From: an uncultured Pseudorhodobacter sp.
GTDB lineage: Bacteria > Pseudomonadota > Alphaproteobacteria > Rhodobacterales > Rhodobacteraceae
Direction of reading: 5' to 3'
Assembly: GCA_937910975.1 (NCBI GenBank)
Contig: CALEMZ010000308.1
Span: forward strand, 1 to 15,080
Length of the DNA: 15,080 nt
Below the pieces are notes generated by a model, which was not told where the DNA came from, made no database searches, and worked only from the letters and a program-made list of their open reading frames with translations. The position numbers were made by a program, and so were the translations under genes. Of this stretch, positions 6,679 to 14,114 are shown piece after piece; within the stretch, counting starts at the first letter, position 1, and every line of letters begins with the position of its first letter.

Positions 6679-7320
6679 ATGACCGCGAAACTCTATTGCT
6701 TTGGCGAAAGCGGCAACGCTTATAAGGCGGCGCTCACACTGACGCTCGCCGACATGGAATGGGAGCCGGTTTTTGTTGATTTTTTCAACGGCGAAGCCCG
6801 CAGCCCTGAATTCCGTGCGATCAATGAAATGGGCGAAGTTCCGGTGCTGGTGGATGGCGACACGACGCTTACCCAATCTGGGGTGATCCTTGACTATATC
6901 AGTTCCAAGACCGGCAAACTCGGTGGCCGCTCAGCAGCGGAACGGCGCGAGGTGTTGCGTTGGATGTTTTGGGACAATCACAAGCTGTCCGGCATTGCGG
7001 GCTCGACGCGGTTTTTGATGAACTTCGTACCACCAGAGAAGCGCCCCGAGGCGGTGATCGCGTTCAACCAAGCACGGCTCAAAACTGCTTACGGCATCCT
7101 GAACAATCACCTTGAGGGCCGCAAATGGGTTGCGGGCGAAGCAATGACCATCGCCGACCTCTCCTGCGCGGGCTATCTTTACTATCCTGAGCCCTTCGGT
7201 TTTGACCGCGCCAACTGGCCCAATATAGACGCTTGGCTGGACCGTATTGCCGCCACCCCCGGCTGGAAACACCCTTACGATCTGATGCCCGGGAATCCGT
7301 CTGATAGGGCAAAGGCATGA
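6679..7320 (+). CDS. Glutathione S-transferase-like protein
   Basis: The protein is 213 residues from the ATG at 6679. A TTG at 6643 is in frame but GGAAAGG (6666-6673) supports the ATG. The N-terminal thioredoxin-like domain (about 1-80) has the possible catalytic Ser11 in CFGESGNAYK, the cis-proline loop GEVPVL (Pro55), and the glutathione gamma-glutamyl contact QS at 66-67. The all-alpha C-terminal domain carries the usual helix-cap pattern TIADLS, with S/T-x-x-D spacing. The family conjugates or reduces electrophiles using glutathione in the cytoplasm. Its place between acyl-CoA dehydrogenase and thiolase suggests detoxification of reactive enals or peroxides made during lipid breakdown; that is inference. 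Confidence 0.92.
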   Translation: MTAKLYCFGESGNAYKAALTLTLADMEWEPVFVDFFNGEARSPEFRAINEMGEVPVLVDGDTTLTQSGVILDYISSKTGKLGGRSAAERREVLRWMFWDNHKLSGIAGSTRFLMNFVPPEKRPEAVIAFNQARLKTAYGILNNHLEGRKWVAGEAMTIADLSCAGYLYYPEPFGFDRANWPNIDAWLDRIAATPGWKHPYDLMPGNPSDRAKA

Positions 7321-7486
7321 CCCATACTTTCACGCGCAGCAAAGATGCCCCGCAACCGATGCAACCCATATCGCGGCATTTCTTGCTGCGATGGGGCCAA
7401 CCCCTCCGACGCTTCAACTGATTGTACACCCGCCTGCACGCCAGACTGTTGCAACCCTTGAACACCGACTACTTGGGAGACCCCAC

Positions 7487-8698
7487 ATGACCGACGCCTA
7501 TATCTACGATGCACTCCGCTCCCCCCGCGGCAAAGGTCGGCCCGATGGCAGCCTGCATGAACTAACCTCGGTCGCGCTTTCGGCCAAGGTCTTGAACGCG
7601 GTGAAGGCCCGCAACGGCCTTGAAGGCCACGCGGTGGAAGACGTGATCTGGGGCAATGTCACACAGGTCGGCGAGCAGGGCGGCTGTTTGGCCCGCTCGG
7701 CCGTTCTGGCATCGGATCTCGATGAAAGCATCCCCGGCCTTGCGATCAACCGCTTTTGCGCAAGCGGAATGGAGGCGGTAAACCTTGCTGCGAATCAGGT
7801 GCGCGGCGGGGCGGGCATGGCCTATATCGCGGGCGGCGTGGAAATGATGGGCCGCGTGGCCATGGGCTCTGACGGGGCCGCAATCGCGGTGGATCCGAGC
7901 CTCACGATGAAGACCTATTTCGTGCCGCAGGGCATTTCCGCCGATATCATCGCCACCGAATATGGCTTTACCCGCGATATGGCCGACCAATTGGCCGTTG
8001 AAAGCCAGAGACGCGCGGCACAAGCCTGGGCCGAAGGACGTTTCGACAAATCGGTTATCGAGATCATGGATCAGAACGGCCTCACCATCCTGGCCCGCGA
8101 TGAATACATGCGCCCCGGCACCGATATGCAAAGCCTCGGCAGCCTCAAGGCCGCGTTCAAGGATATGGGCGAGGTCATGCCCGGTTTCGACAAGATCGCG
8201 ATGATGAAATACCCGCATCTGGCCCAGATCAACCACATCCACCACGCGGGCAATTCCAGCGGCATCGTGGATGGTGCGGCGGCGGTTCTGATTGGCAACA
8301 AGGAGTTTGGCGAGAAATACGGCCTCAAACCCCGCGCTCGCATCCGCGCCACTGCCAAGATCGGCACTGATCCGACAATCATGCTGACAGGCCCGGTGCC
8401 TGTGACGCAAAAGATCCTCGCCGATCATGGCATGTCCATTTCCGACATTGACCTGTTTGAGGTGAACGAAGCTTTTGCCTCGGTCGTCCTGCGGTTCCAG
8501 CAGGCGTTTGATGTGGACCCAGCCCTTGTTAACGTCAACGGCGGGTCTATCGCGATGGGCCACCCCTTGGGCGCCACCGGGGCTATCATCATCGGCACCT
8601 TGCTTGATGAATTGGAGCGCGCGGATAAAGAAATTGGTCTTGCCACCCTTTGCATCGCCTCGGGCATGGGGGCCGCAACCATTATCGAGCGGGTCTGA
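7487..8698 (+). CDS. fadA: Acetyl-CoA C-acyltransferase (beta-ketothiolase), FadA type
   Basis: The 403-residue thiolase cleaves 3-ketoacyl-CoA with CoA to give acetyl-CoA and a shortened acyl-CoA, the last step of beta-oxidation. The start at 7487 is chosen because GGGAGA (7475-7480) lies 6 bp upstream and MTDAYIYDALRSPRG is the family N-terminus; an in-frame ATG at 7391 would add 32 unrelated residues. The nucleophile is Cys91 in NRFCASGMEA, NEAFA is at 327-331, the catalytic His359 is in GGSIAMGHPLGATGA (352-366), and Cys389 is in LCIASGMGA. Length is normal. About 166 bp separates it from the GST-like gene, so it may have its own promoter. Confidence 0.96.
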   Translation: MTDAYIYDALRSPRGKGRPDGSLHELTSVALSAKVLNAVKARNGLEGHAVEDVIWGNVTQVGEQGGCLARSAVLASDLDESIPGLAINRFCASGMEAVNLAANQVRGGAGMAYIAGGVEMMGRVAMGSDGAAIAVDPSLTMKTYFVPQGISADIIATEYGFTRDMADQLAVESQRRAAQAWAEGRFDKSVIEIMDQNGLTILARDEYMRPGTDMQSLGSLKAAFKDMGEVMPGFDKIAMMKYPHLAQINHIHHAGNSSGIVDGAAAVLIGNKEFGEKYGLKPRARIRATAKIGTDPTIMLTGPVPVTQKILADHGMSISDIDLFEVNEAFASVVLRFQQAFDVDPALVNVNGGSIAMGHPLGATGAIIIGTLLDELERADKEIGLATLCIASGMGAATIIERV

Positions 8699-8872
8699 TA
8701 ATGCGCTTCCCTGCCCATCCCCAGACGCAGGGCAGAACCGGGCATCCATGCTCGGTCAAAATGTTGCATCCCGATGGCGCTTCGCGCATAGTGGATAACT
8801 CATTTCCCCTTCTGCGGGAGGGTATGGTTGTTAGTTTTGAGCTATCAGCCAATCTATCGGTAAGGCAGGCGT

Positions 8873-9298
8873 ATGTACTCACGGCTCGGCACATTCTTCG
8901 ACACGCAACTCGCCGCCCTTATGCGCGACGACTATGCGGCTTTCGTGTCAGATTACGATTTTCCTTTGGCGCTGCAAATCGAGGGGGAATGGGTGGTCTA
9001 TACCTCCCCGCTGCAGTTGATCGAAGATCTGCGCACCTACCGGCAATGGCTATTGAGCATTGGCGTGACCATATTGCGCTGCCGAATCAACGCGGTGGAC
9101 GTGCCACGTGGCGACAGGTTCCGGGTCTGGACCACGGTTTTTCATACCGACCCGCAATCGGCCACGACGACACGCAGCGAAAATCTTTTTTTCGTCCGCG
9201 AGAAACGCGGGCGGTTCTTGATCGAAATGGTGCAATGCACGGAAACGGAAACTGCGGAATTCACGCGCTCCCGTTGGCCGGCCCCGCAATTGACCTAG
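8873..9298 (+). CDS. NTF2/SnoaL-like protein of unknown function (A)
   Basis: The 141-residue protein begins with an amphipathic helix (residues 2-20, FFDTQLAALMRDDYAAFV) followed by mixed beta strands, the layout of the NTF2/SnoaL-like alpha+beta barrel. AAGG at about 8861-8864 offers a ribosome site for the ATG. It resembles the protein at 9666-10118: both have a DY/DW-A-F/Y motif early, a TSPLQLIEDLRTYRQ / TSEDLRAGFDTFRQ helix, and both end near SRWP. Such folds may be catalytic or ligand-binding, but no active residues are recognisable. It lies between fadA and fadB, 174 bp after the thiolase, and is followed at 20 bp by a damaged cupin frame. The role is unknown. Confidence 0.75.
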   Translation: MYSRLGTFFDTQLAALMRDDYAAFVSDYDFPLALQIEGEWVVYTSPLQLIEDLRTYRQWLLSIGVTILRCRINAVDVPRGDRFRVWTTVFHTDPQSATTTRSENLFFVREKRGRFLIEMVQCTETETAEFTRSRWPAPQLT

Positions 9299-9303
9299 CA
9301 CCG

Positions 9304-9669
9304 ATACCCAAGCTTGATATGGCCAGCGTGCTGGTCAAGGTCGGCTCCATTTACCCCGATCCCTATGCAAGGAAGATGACCGGGCGGTCCAGCTCGCGCT
9401 TGGGCGATACTGGGGGGCTGACGCAATTCGGAGCCAATCGGTTGATCTTGCAACCGGGGACAAAATCCAGCCTGCGCTATTGGCACCGACATAAGGATGG
9501 AACTGTTATATTTTCCCATGCCGAGCCGCGTTTTTTGGTGGTCAGCACCAAGGCCATCTTTGATGTGACTACCTATTCAGACGTGGGTTCGCGTGTCGAA
9601 ATCGACAACAAAGTCGCTCATTTTACACGCCGCGATAGCAGCCCCTTAGACAGCAAGAGGCCCCGATGA
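9304..9669 (+). pseudogene. Decayed cupin-domain gene with internal deletion
   Basis: An open frame of 116 residues from the ATG at 9319 recalls alphaproteobacterial cupin proteins: YPDPYARKMTGRSS, LGDTGGLTQFGANRL, then LRYWHRHKD, and after a jump RFLVVSTKA, TYSDV and FTRRDSSPLD. Intact relatives run about 155-165 aa with a metal-binding barrel between HWHxxxDE and the RFL-type strand; here roughly 40-45 residues of that barrel are missing and the first motif reads YWHRHKDG, so metal ligands are lost. The likely ancestral start, MPKLD-like, reads ATA-Pro-Lys-Leu-Asp at 9304. A one-base shift at 9496 would restore DELLYF, closer to intact relatives. The stop overlaps the next ATG (ATGA). Function is probably lost; if the short frame is translated, its role is unknown. 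Confidence 0.6.
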
Positions 9670-10118
9670 ACACGGCAGATACCATTTTACAAGCCTATCT
9701 CGACACCATCTCCACGGCGGTGATGGCCAATGATTGGGCAACCTATGAGGCAGGTATGGTCTTGCCATTTCATCTGGTCACGCATGCCGCGAACATATCC
9801 ATCACCACGAGCGAAGACCTGCGGGCAGGCTTTGATACTTTCCGCCAAACTCTGACATTACAGCGGGTCACCGATTTTATCCGCCTGGTGGAAAGCGCAA
9901 AACGGATCGACAAAGACCTGATTTCAGGCAGCTATGTCACGCATCTTCTCTCGGGCGGGCATCGCCTGCTGGACCCATATACCTCGCAGATCACGCTGCG
10001 CCGCCTAGATGGCACATGGCGTGCGGCCTCGATCTCCAATGCGCTTGCAAATTCACGCTGGCCGATCTTGTTGCACGGCTCCCACTCAATACCCCCCAAA
10101 GAAGGACCAAACGAATGA
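9666..10118 (+). CDS. NTF2/SnoaL-like protein of unknown function (B)
   Basis: The 150-residue protein has an N-terminal helix (ADTILQAYLDTISTAV, residues 4-19), a NDWATYE turn, a helix with TSEDLRAGFDTFRQTL, and alternating strands, in line with the NTF2/SnoaL-like barrel. It is a paralogue of the protein at 8873-9298 judged by matching motif order and the SRWP tail, although overall identity looks low. Its ATG overlaps the stop of the decayed cupin frame and its own TGA overlaps the ATG of fadB (ATGA at 10115-10118), so it is tied by translation to the bifunctional beta-oxidation enzyme. Role is unknown; an acyl-CoA-linked ligand or hydratase-like function would fit the position but nothing in the sequence proves it. 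Confidence 0.8.
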   Translation: MNTADTILQAYLDTISTAVMANDWATYEAGMVLPFHLVTHAANISITTSEDLRAGFDTFRQTLTLQRVTDFIRLVESAKRIDKDLISGSYVTHLLSGGHRLLDPYTSQITLRRLDGTWRAASISNALANSRWPILLHGSHSIPPKEGPNE

Positions 10119-12316
10119 CCGATTTCACCTATGCCGTTGATGCCGATGGCGTGGCAACCATCGCTTGGGATACCGTTGGAAAATCCATGAACGTCATGTC
10201 ACAAGAAGCGTTTCTTGTGCTGAACGGCATGATTGATGACGCGCTTGGGGATGCGGGCGTGAAGGGGGTCATCATCACGTCGGCCAAGAAAGACTTCGCG
10301 GGCGGGATGGATCTGAATGTCATCGCCAAGATGAAGGAAGACGGCGGAGACAACCCGGCAAAATCGGTGTTTGAGGGCGTGATGGGCATGCATGCCATTC
10401 TGCGCAAGATTGAACGCGCGGGCATGGACCCCAAGACGCTGAAAGGTGGCAAGCCGATCGTGGCGGCCCTGCCCGGCACGGCCCTTGGCATCGGGCTAGA
10501 AATTCCGCTGTCATGCCACCGCATCATCGCGGCCGATAACCCCAAGGCCAAGATCGGCCTGCCCGAGATCATGGTCGGCATTTTCCCCGGCGCGGGCGGC
10601 ACCACGCGGCTGGTGCGCAAGATGGGCGCGATGATGGCCGCGCCGTTTTTGCTGGAGGGCAAGCTTTCCAGCCCAAAGGCCGCCAAGGCCGCCGGGCTGA
10701 TTGATGAGGTGGTGGCCCCAGAAGATCTGCTGACGCGCGCCAAGGAATGGGTGCTGGGCGCCACCGACGCCGACCTTGTGAAGCCGTGGGATGCCAAGGG
10801 CTACAAAATGCCTGGCGGCACCCCCTACCACCCCGCAGGTTTCATGACCTTCGTCGGGGCCTCTGCCATGGTGCATGGCAAAACGATGGGGGTTTACCCT
10901 GCCGCCAAGGCCCTGCTGTCGGCGGTTTATGAAGGCGCGATGGTGCCATTTGATACCGCGTTGAAAATTGAGGCGCGCTGGTTCACCTCCATTTTAATGA
11001 ACCCCTCCTCTGCGGCTATGATCCGCAGCCTGTTCATCAACAAGGAAGCCCTGGAAAAAGGCGCTGTGCGCCCGGCGGCCCCGGACCAAACCGTCAAGAA
11101 AGTCGGCGTGATCGGCGCGGGCATGATGGGGGCTGGCATCGCCTATGTCTCAGCCAATGCCGGGATTGAAGTGGTGCTGATCGACGCCAAACAAGACGCC
11201 GCAGATCGTGGCAAAACCTATTCCGAAAGCATCTTGGACAAAGGCATCTCGCGCAAGAAGGTGACGGAGGAAAAGAAGGCCGAAGTGTTGACCCGGATCA
11301 CTGCCACCACCGATTACGCGGCGTTGAAAGGCTGTGACCTGATCGTTGAGGCGGTGTTTGAGGATATGGCCGTGAAGGCCGAAGTGACCGCCAAGGTCGA
11401 GGCGGTTGTGGGCGAGGATTGCATCTTTGCCACCAACACCTCCACCCTGCCGATCACCGATCTGGCCCGCGCCAGCAAGCGGCCCGCGCAGTTCATCGGC
11501 ATCCACTTCTTCAGCCCGGTCGACAAGATGCTGCTGGTCGAAACCATCCGTGGCAAAGAGACCGGGGACCGGGCCGTCGCCAAGGCGCTGGATTTCATCC
11601 GCCAGATCCGCAAAACGCCGATCGTGGTGAATGATGCGCGCTTTTTCTACGCCAACCGTTGCATCATCCCCTATATCAACGAAGGCATCCGCATGGTCGC
11701 CGAAGGGGTGGAGCCGGTGCTGATTGAAAACGCCGCGAAACTGGTGGGCATGCCGCTGGGGCCGCTGCAGCTGGTCGATGAAACCTCGATTGATCTGGGC
11801 GTGAAAATTGCCAAGGCAACCCGGCTTGCGATGGGTGATGCCTATCCCGACGGCGCCGTGGATACGGTGCTGTTTGCCATGGCCGGCGCGGGCCGTTTGG
11901 GCAAAAAATCCAATGCGGGCTTCTATGCCTATGATGAGAAGGGCAAGCGTCTGGGCCTTTGGGATGGGTTGGAGACCGCCTATCCTGTGGCCGAGGAGCA
12001 GCCGGAACTGACACTAGTGCAGCATCGTTTGCTGATGGCGCAGGTGCTGGAAGCGGTGCGGGCGCTCGAAGATGGCGTGTTGATGGACATTCGCGAAGGC
12101 GATGTTGGTGCGATCCTTGGCTGGGGCTTTGCGCCGTGGTCGGGCGGGCCGTTCTCATGGCTTGATATGATCGGTGCGCCCCGTGCGGTGGAAATTTGCG
12201 ATGCGCTGACCGCGCAATTTGGCGCGCGATTCAAAACCCCGGCGCTGCTGCGTGACATGGCGGCCAAGGGTGACGGGTTCTACAGCCGCTTTGCGCCGCA
12301 GAAAAAGGCCGCGTAA
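10115..12316 (+). CDS. fadB: Bifunctional enoyl-CoA hydratase / 3-hydroxyacyl-CoA dehydrogenase (FadB/FadJ type)
   Basis: The 733-residue protein carries out two successive beta-oxidation steps: hydration of trans-2-enoyl-CoA, then NAD-dependent oxidation to 3-ketoacyl-CoA. The crotonase domain (about 1-215) has the catalytic pair Glu129 (GIGLEIPL) and Glu151 (IGLPEIMVGI). The Rossmann domain (about 328-510) starts with VGVIGAGMMGAGIA, where the GxGxxG is at 334-339, and the dehydrogenase His464 is in GIHFFSPVDKM. Two C-terminal 3HCDH helical modules follow (about 510-605 and 630-725). AAGGA (10102-10106) is its ribosome site, and the ATG overlaps the previous stop. Length is as expected. It would pair with the thiolase at 7487, but here they are split by three small frames. 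Confidence 0.96.
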   Translation: MTDFTYAVDADGVATIAWDTVGKSMNVMSQEAFLVLNGMIDDALGDAGVKGVIITSAKKDFAGGMDLNVIAKMKEDGGDNPAKSVFEGVMGMHAILRKIERAGMDPKTLKGGKPIVAALPGTALGIGLEIPLSCHRIIAADNPKAKIGLPEIMVGIFPGAGGTTRLVRKMGAMMAAPFLLEGKLSSPKAAKAAGLIDEVVAPEDLLTRAKEWVLGATDADLVKPWDAKGYKMPGGTPYHPAGFMTFVGASAMVHGKTMGVYPAAKALLSAVYEGAMVPFDTALKIEARWFTSILMNPSSAAMIRSLFINKEALEKGAVRPAAPDQTVKKVGVIGAGMMGAGIAYVSANAGIEVVLIDAKQDAADRGKTYSESILDKGISRKKVTEEKKAEVLTRITATTDYAALKGCDLIVEAVFEDMAVKAEVTAKVEAVVGEDCIFATNTSTLPITDLARASKRPAQFIGIHFFSPVDKMLLVETIRGKETGDRAVAKALDFIRQIRKTPIVVNDARFFYANRCIIPYINEGIRMVAEGVEPVLIENAAKLVGMPLGPLQLVDETSIDLGVKIAKATRLAMGDAYPDGAVDTVLFAMAGAGRLGKKSNAGFYAYDEKGKRLGLWDGLETAYPVAEEQPELTLVQHRLLMAQVLEAVRALEDGVLMDIREGDVGAILGWGFAPWSGGPFSWLDMIGAPRAVEICDALTAQFGARFKTPALLRDMAAKGDGFYSRFAPQKKAA

Positions 12317-12342
12317 GGGCCACGTTTTTTCAACGCAACATC

Positions 12343-12371
12343 AGGGCGTGCCAGCTATGGCGCGCCCTTTT
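12343..12371 (+). terminator. Intrinsic terminator of the fad locus
   Basis: GGGCGTGCCA (12344-12353) pairs with TGGCGCGCCC (12358-12367), 10 bp with one G-U wobble and extended by A-T at 12343/12368, around the 4-nt loop GCTA, followed directly by TTTT (12368-12371). It lies 27 bp after the fadB stop. The hairpin extends into the 3' end of the opposing sulfotransferase gene, whose TAG is in the loop (12355-12357). On the - strand no T run follows, so it is a one-way signal. Confidence 0.85.
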
Positions 12372-13026
12372 CCATATCGTCAAACCCATAGCCAAAGCGG
12401 GCGATATCCTCGGCACAAAGATCGGCCAGAAGGCCCGCACTTAGATCGGTGTAATACCCCCGCCAATCGCGCGCGCGCTTTGACGTATTGGCATGCGGCA
12501 GGGGGGTAAGGCGAAAACCGAGATGGGCCTCGAACGGCGCGATGTCTTGCGCCAGATGCTCCAGCCGCAGGTAGAGGCGGCAACACTCAACCCCGGTGGT
12601 GTCGCGCATATAGGCGCTGGCGGGCCAATTGCGAAAGGCTGTTTGGGTTTGGGGATGGTGCAGGAAGGCAATGAAATCCAAGGTCTTGGACAGATCCACC
12701 GCCGGGTGGGTAAAGCTTTGATCGCGCAGCCAGTGGTAATAGCTGACCGCCCGATCCCAAGGGTTACGCACCAAGGTGAGGGTAAACATCCCGGCTAGGT
12801 CTTCGGGAGTGACGATGCCGTCGATATCGGCAAGGGTCGAATGTTTCCAAAGCCGCCCCTTGGGGGTAAGGGCCTTCAGCCGCCCACGCCGCGCCCGCGC
12901 TTTGGGCGTGTCGCCGATCAAGATGTCATCTTTCATCGCCCGCGCTTCCAGCGCGAGGGTGAGTGCGGTGCCTCCGGTTTTCGGAATATGCACAAAGACA
13001 AACCGGCGACCGGGCGAGATGATCAT
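12355..13026 (-). CDS. Sulfotransferase family protein
   Basis: The 223-residue protein transfers a sulfonate group from PAPS to a hydroxyl or amine of an unknown acceptor. The 5'-phosphosulfate-binding loop is VHIPKTGGTAL (12-22) and the 3'-phosphate-binding segment is LVRNPWDRAVSYY (85-97), both classic for the sulfotransferase_2/carbohydrate sulfotransferase group. The C-terminus has the frequent DLCAEDIARFGYGF pattern (read as LCAEDIARFGYGF). The ATG at 13026 is chosen over one at 13119 because MIISPGRRFVFVHIPK is the typical N-terminus, although no Shine-Dalgarno sequence is seen and a strong hairpin ends only 11 nt upstream. It is transcribed convergently with fadB. Cytoplasmic; modification of a cell-surface polysaccharide is a possibility. 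Confidence 0.9.
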   Translation of the reverse strand: MIISPGRRFVFVHIPKTGGTALTLALEARAMKDDILIGDTPKARARRGRLKALTPKGRLWKHSTLADIDGIVTPEDLAGMFTLTLVRNPWDRAVSYYHWLRDQSFTHPAVDLSKTLDFIAFLHHPQTQTAFRNWPASAYMRDTTGVECCRLYLRLEHLAQDIAPFEAHLGFRLTPLPHANTSKRARDWRGYYTDLSAGLLADLCAEDIARFGYGFDDMEKGAP

Positions 13027-13037
13027 GGTAAGGCGAA

Positions 13038-13072
13038 GCCGCCCTTGGGGGCATCGAGCCCCCGCGGGCGGC
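13038..13072. other. Large GC-rich hairpin upstream of the sulfotransferase
   Basis: GCCGCCC (13038-13044) pairs with GGGCGGC (13066-13072), and inside it GGGGGC (13047-13052) pairs with GCCCCC (13058-13063) around the loop ATCGA; TT and GC form a 2x2 internal loop. That gives 13 paired bases, almost all G-C. In the sulfotransferase transcript it ends 11 nt before the start codon; in the upstream operon it would lie in the 3' region, but no T run follows on either strand. Confidence 0.7.
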
Positions 13073-13125
13073 ATTGCCATGGGACCACATAGCCGCGGCG
13101 TTCTTGGCCAATGCTGCATGCCTTA

Positions 13126-13153
13126 GGCGAGGATATTTTTCCAAAAGAGAAAG
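13126..13153. repeat. Candidate Rhodobacterales intergenic motif
   Basis: The + strand reads GGCGAGGATATTTTT, then CCAAAAGAGAAAG, directly 3' of the 2-hydroxyacid dehydrogenase stop. From memory, elements with a GAGGATATTTTT core followed by AAAGA-type bases recur between genes in Rhodobacterales; only one copy is in this window, so repeat status cannot be confirmed here. Confidence 0.35.
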
Positions 13154-13160
13154 CCATGTA

Positions 13161-14114
13161 TTACACGAGGTTGGGCAGCGGTTTGCGATCAAAAAAGGCG
13201 CGGATGTTTTCGACCGCCATCAGGCCCATCGACTCGCGCACTTCCAGTGCTGCGGTGCCCAGATGCGGCAGCAAGGTGACGTTTTCCATCAGCGTCAGCG
13301 CCGCTGGCACCTTGGGTTCATGTTCATAGACGTCAAGCCCGGCGCCTGCGATTTTGCCAGTTTGCAAGGCTTTGATCAGCGCGTCTTCGGAAACGATATC
13401 TCCGCGCGCGATGTTGATCAAGAAAGCATGGGGCTGCATATGCGCCAGTGCGCGTTCATCGATCAAGTGACGCGTGGCCGGGCCACCCGGCACTGCGATC
13501 ACCACGAAATCAGCACCAAGCGCCGATGCAATATCGACCTGCTCAGCGGGCAGTCCGGGGTTGAGGACGGGTGAGCGGTTGTGAAAGCGTATCTCCATGC
13601 CAAAGCCGTAATGCGCGCGTTTGGCAATAGCTTTGCCGATCCGGCCCATGCCGATAATGCCGAGACTTTTGCCTGACATATGTGCGCCCAGCATCTGCGT
13701 CGGGTGCCAGCCCTGCCATGCCCCGGCGCGCAGCATCCGTTCGCCCTCGCCTGCCCGCCGCGCGGTCATCAGCATCAACGTCAGGGCTATATCGGCGGTA
13801 GCGTCGGTCACAGCACCGGGTGTGTTGGTGACGATGACGCCGACCGCTTTCGCAGCAGCCACATCGATATGGTTATAGCCGACGCCGAAATTCGCCAGCA
13901 GGCGGCAGCGCGGGGCATGGGCGGCAGCGAAAACCTCGGCTGTGAACGGGTCGCCCAACGTGGGCAAAACAGCGTCATAGCGGTGCAGGATGTCGATACA
14001 ATCCGCCTGTGTCAGTGGCGTGGTGTCTTCGCGGATGGTCAATTCGAAATGCCCGATCGCCTCGGCGATCACTTTGCCGGGCATGGGCCGGGTGATAAAG
14101 ACTTGCGGTTTCAA
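13161..14114 (-). CDS. D-2-hydroxyacid dehydrogenase, glyoxylate/hydroxypyruvate reductase-like
   Basis: The 317-residue enzyme reduces 2-oxoacids such as glyoxylate or hydroxypyruvate to D-2-hydroxyacids with NAD(P)H in the cytoplasm. The coenzyme motif GMGRIG is at 155-160 in GIIGMGRIGKAIA. The catalytic triad is Arg237 (NIARGD), Glu266 (YEHEP) and His284 (LPHLGTAA). The basic residue after the second strand (HNRS, 178-181) points to NADPH rather than NADH use. The start is TTG at 14114, because GGAGGG (14128-14123) lies 8 nt upstream and the TTG overlaps the stop of the CsaA-like gene (TTGA); no in-frame ATG is available nearby. It is the last gene of the proC-csaA operon. Length is normal. 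Confidence 0.92.
   Translation of the reverse strand: MKPQVFITRPMPGKVIAEAIGHFELTIREDTTPLTQADCIDILHRYDAVLPTLGDPFTAEVFAAAHAPRCRLLANFGVGYNHIDVAAAKAVGVIVTNTPGAVTDATADIALTLMLMTARRAGEGERMLRAGAWQGWHPTQMLGAHMSGKSLGIIGMGRIGKAIAKRAHYGFGMEIRFHNRSPVLNPGLPAEQVDIASALGADFVVIAVPGGPATRHLIDERALAHMQPHAFLINIARGDIVSEDALIKALQTGKIAGAGLDVYEHEPKVPAALTLMENVTLLPHLGTAALEVRESMGLMAVENIRAFFDRKPLPNLV

Noticed and set aside
6410..6682. + strand 90-aa frame before the GST-like gene
   Set aside because: No ribosome site, unusual Ser/Arg/Cys composition, and it runs through the AT-rich promoter-like DNA into the GST start.
8706..8734. CTGCCC / GGGCAG dyad after the thiolase
   Set aside because: Six-bp arms with a 13-nt loop and no T run; likely chance in GC-rich DNA.
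7562..8749. Long - strand open frame (395 aa) opposite the thiolase
   Set aside because: It mirrors codon bias of fadA on the opposite strand; composition is His/Arg/Gly-rich with no family motif, while fadA has full catalytic residues.
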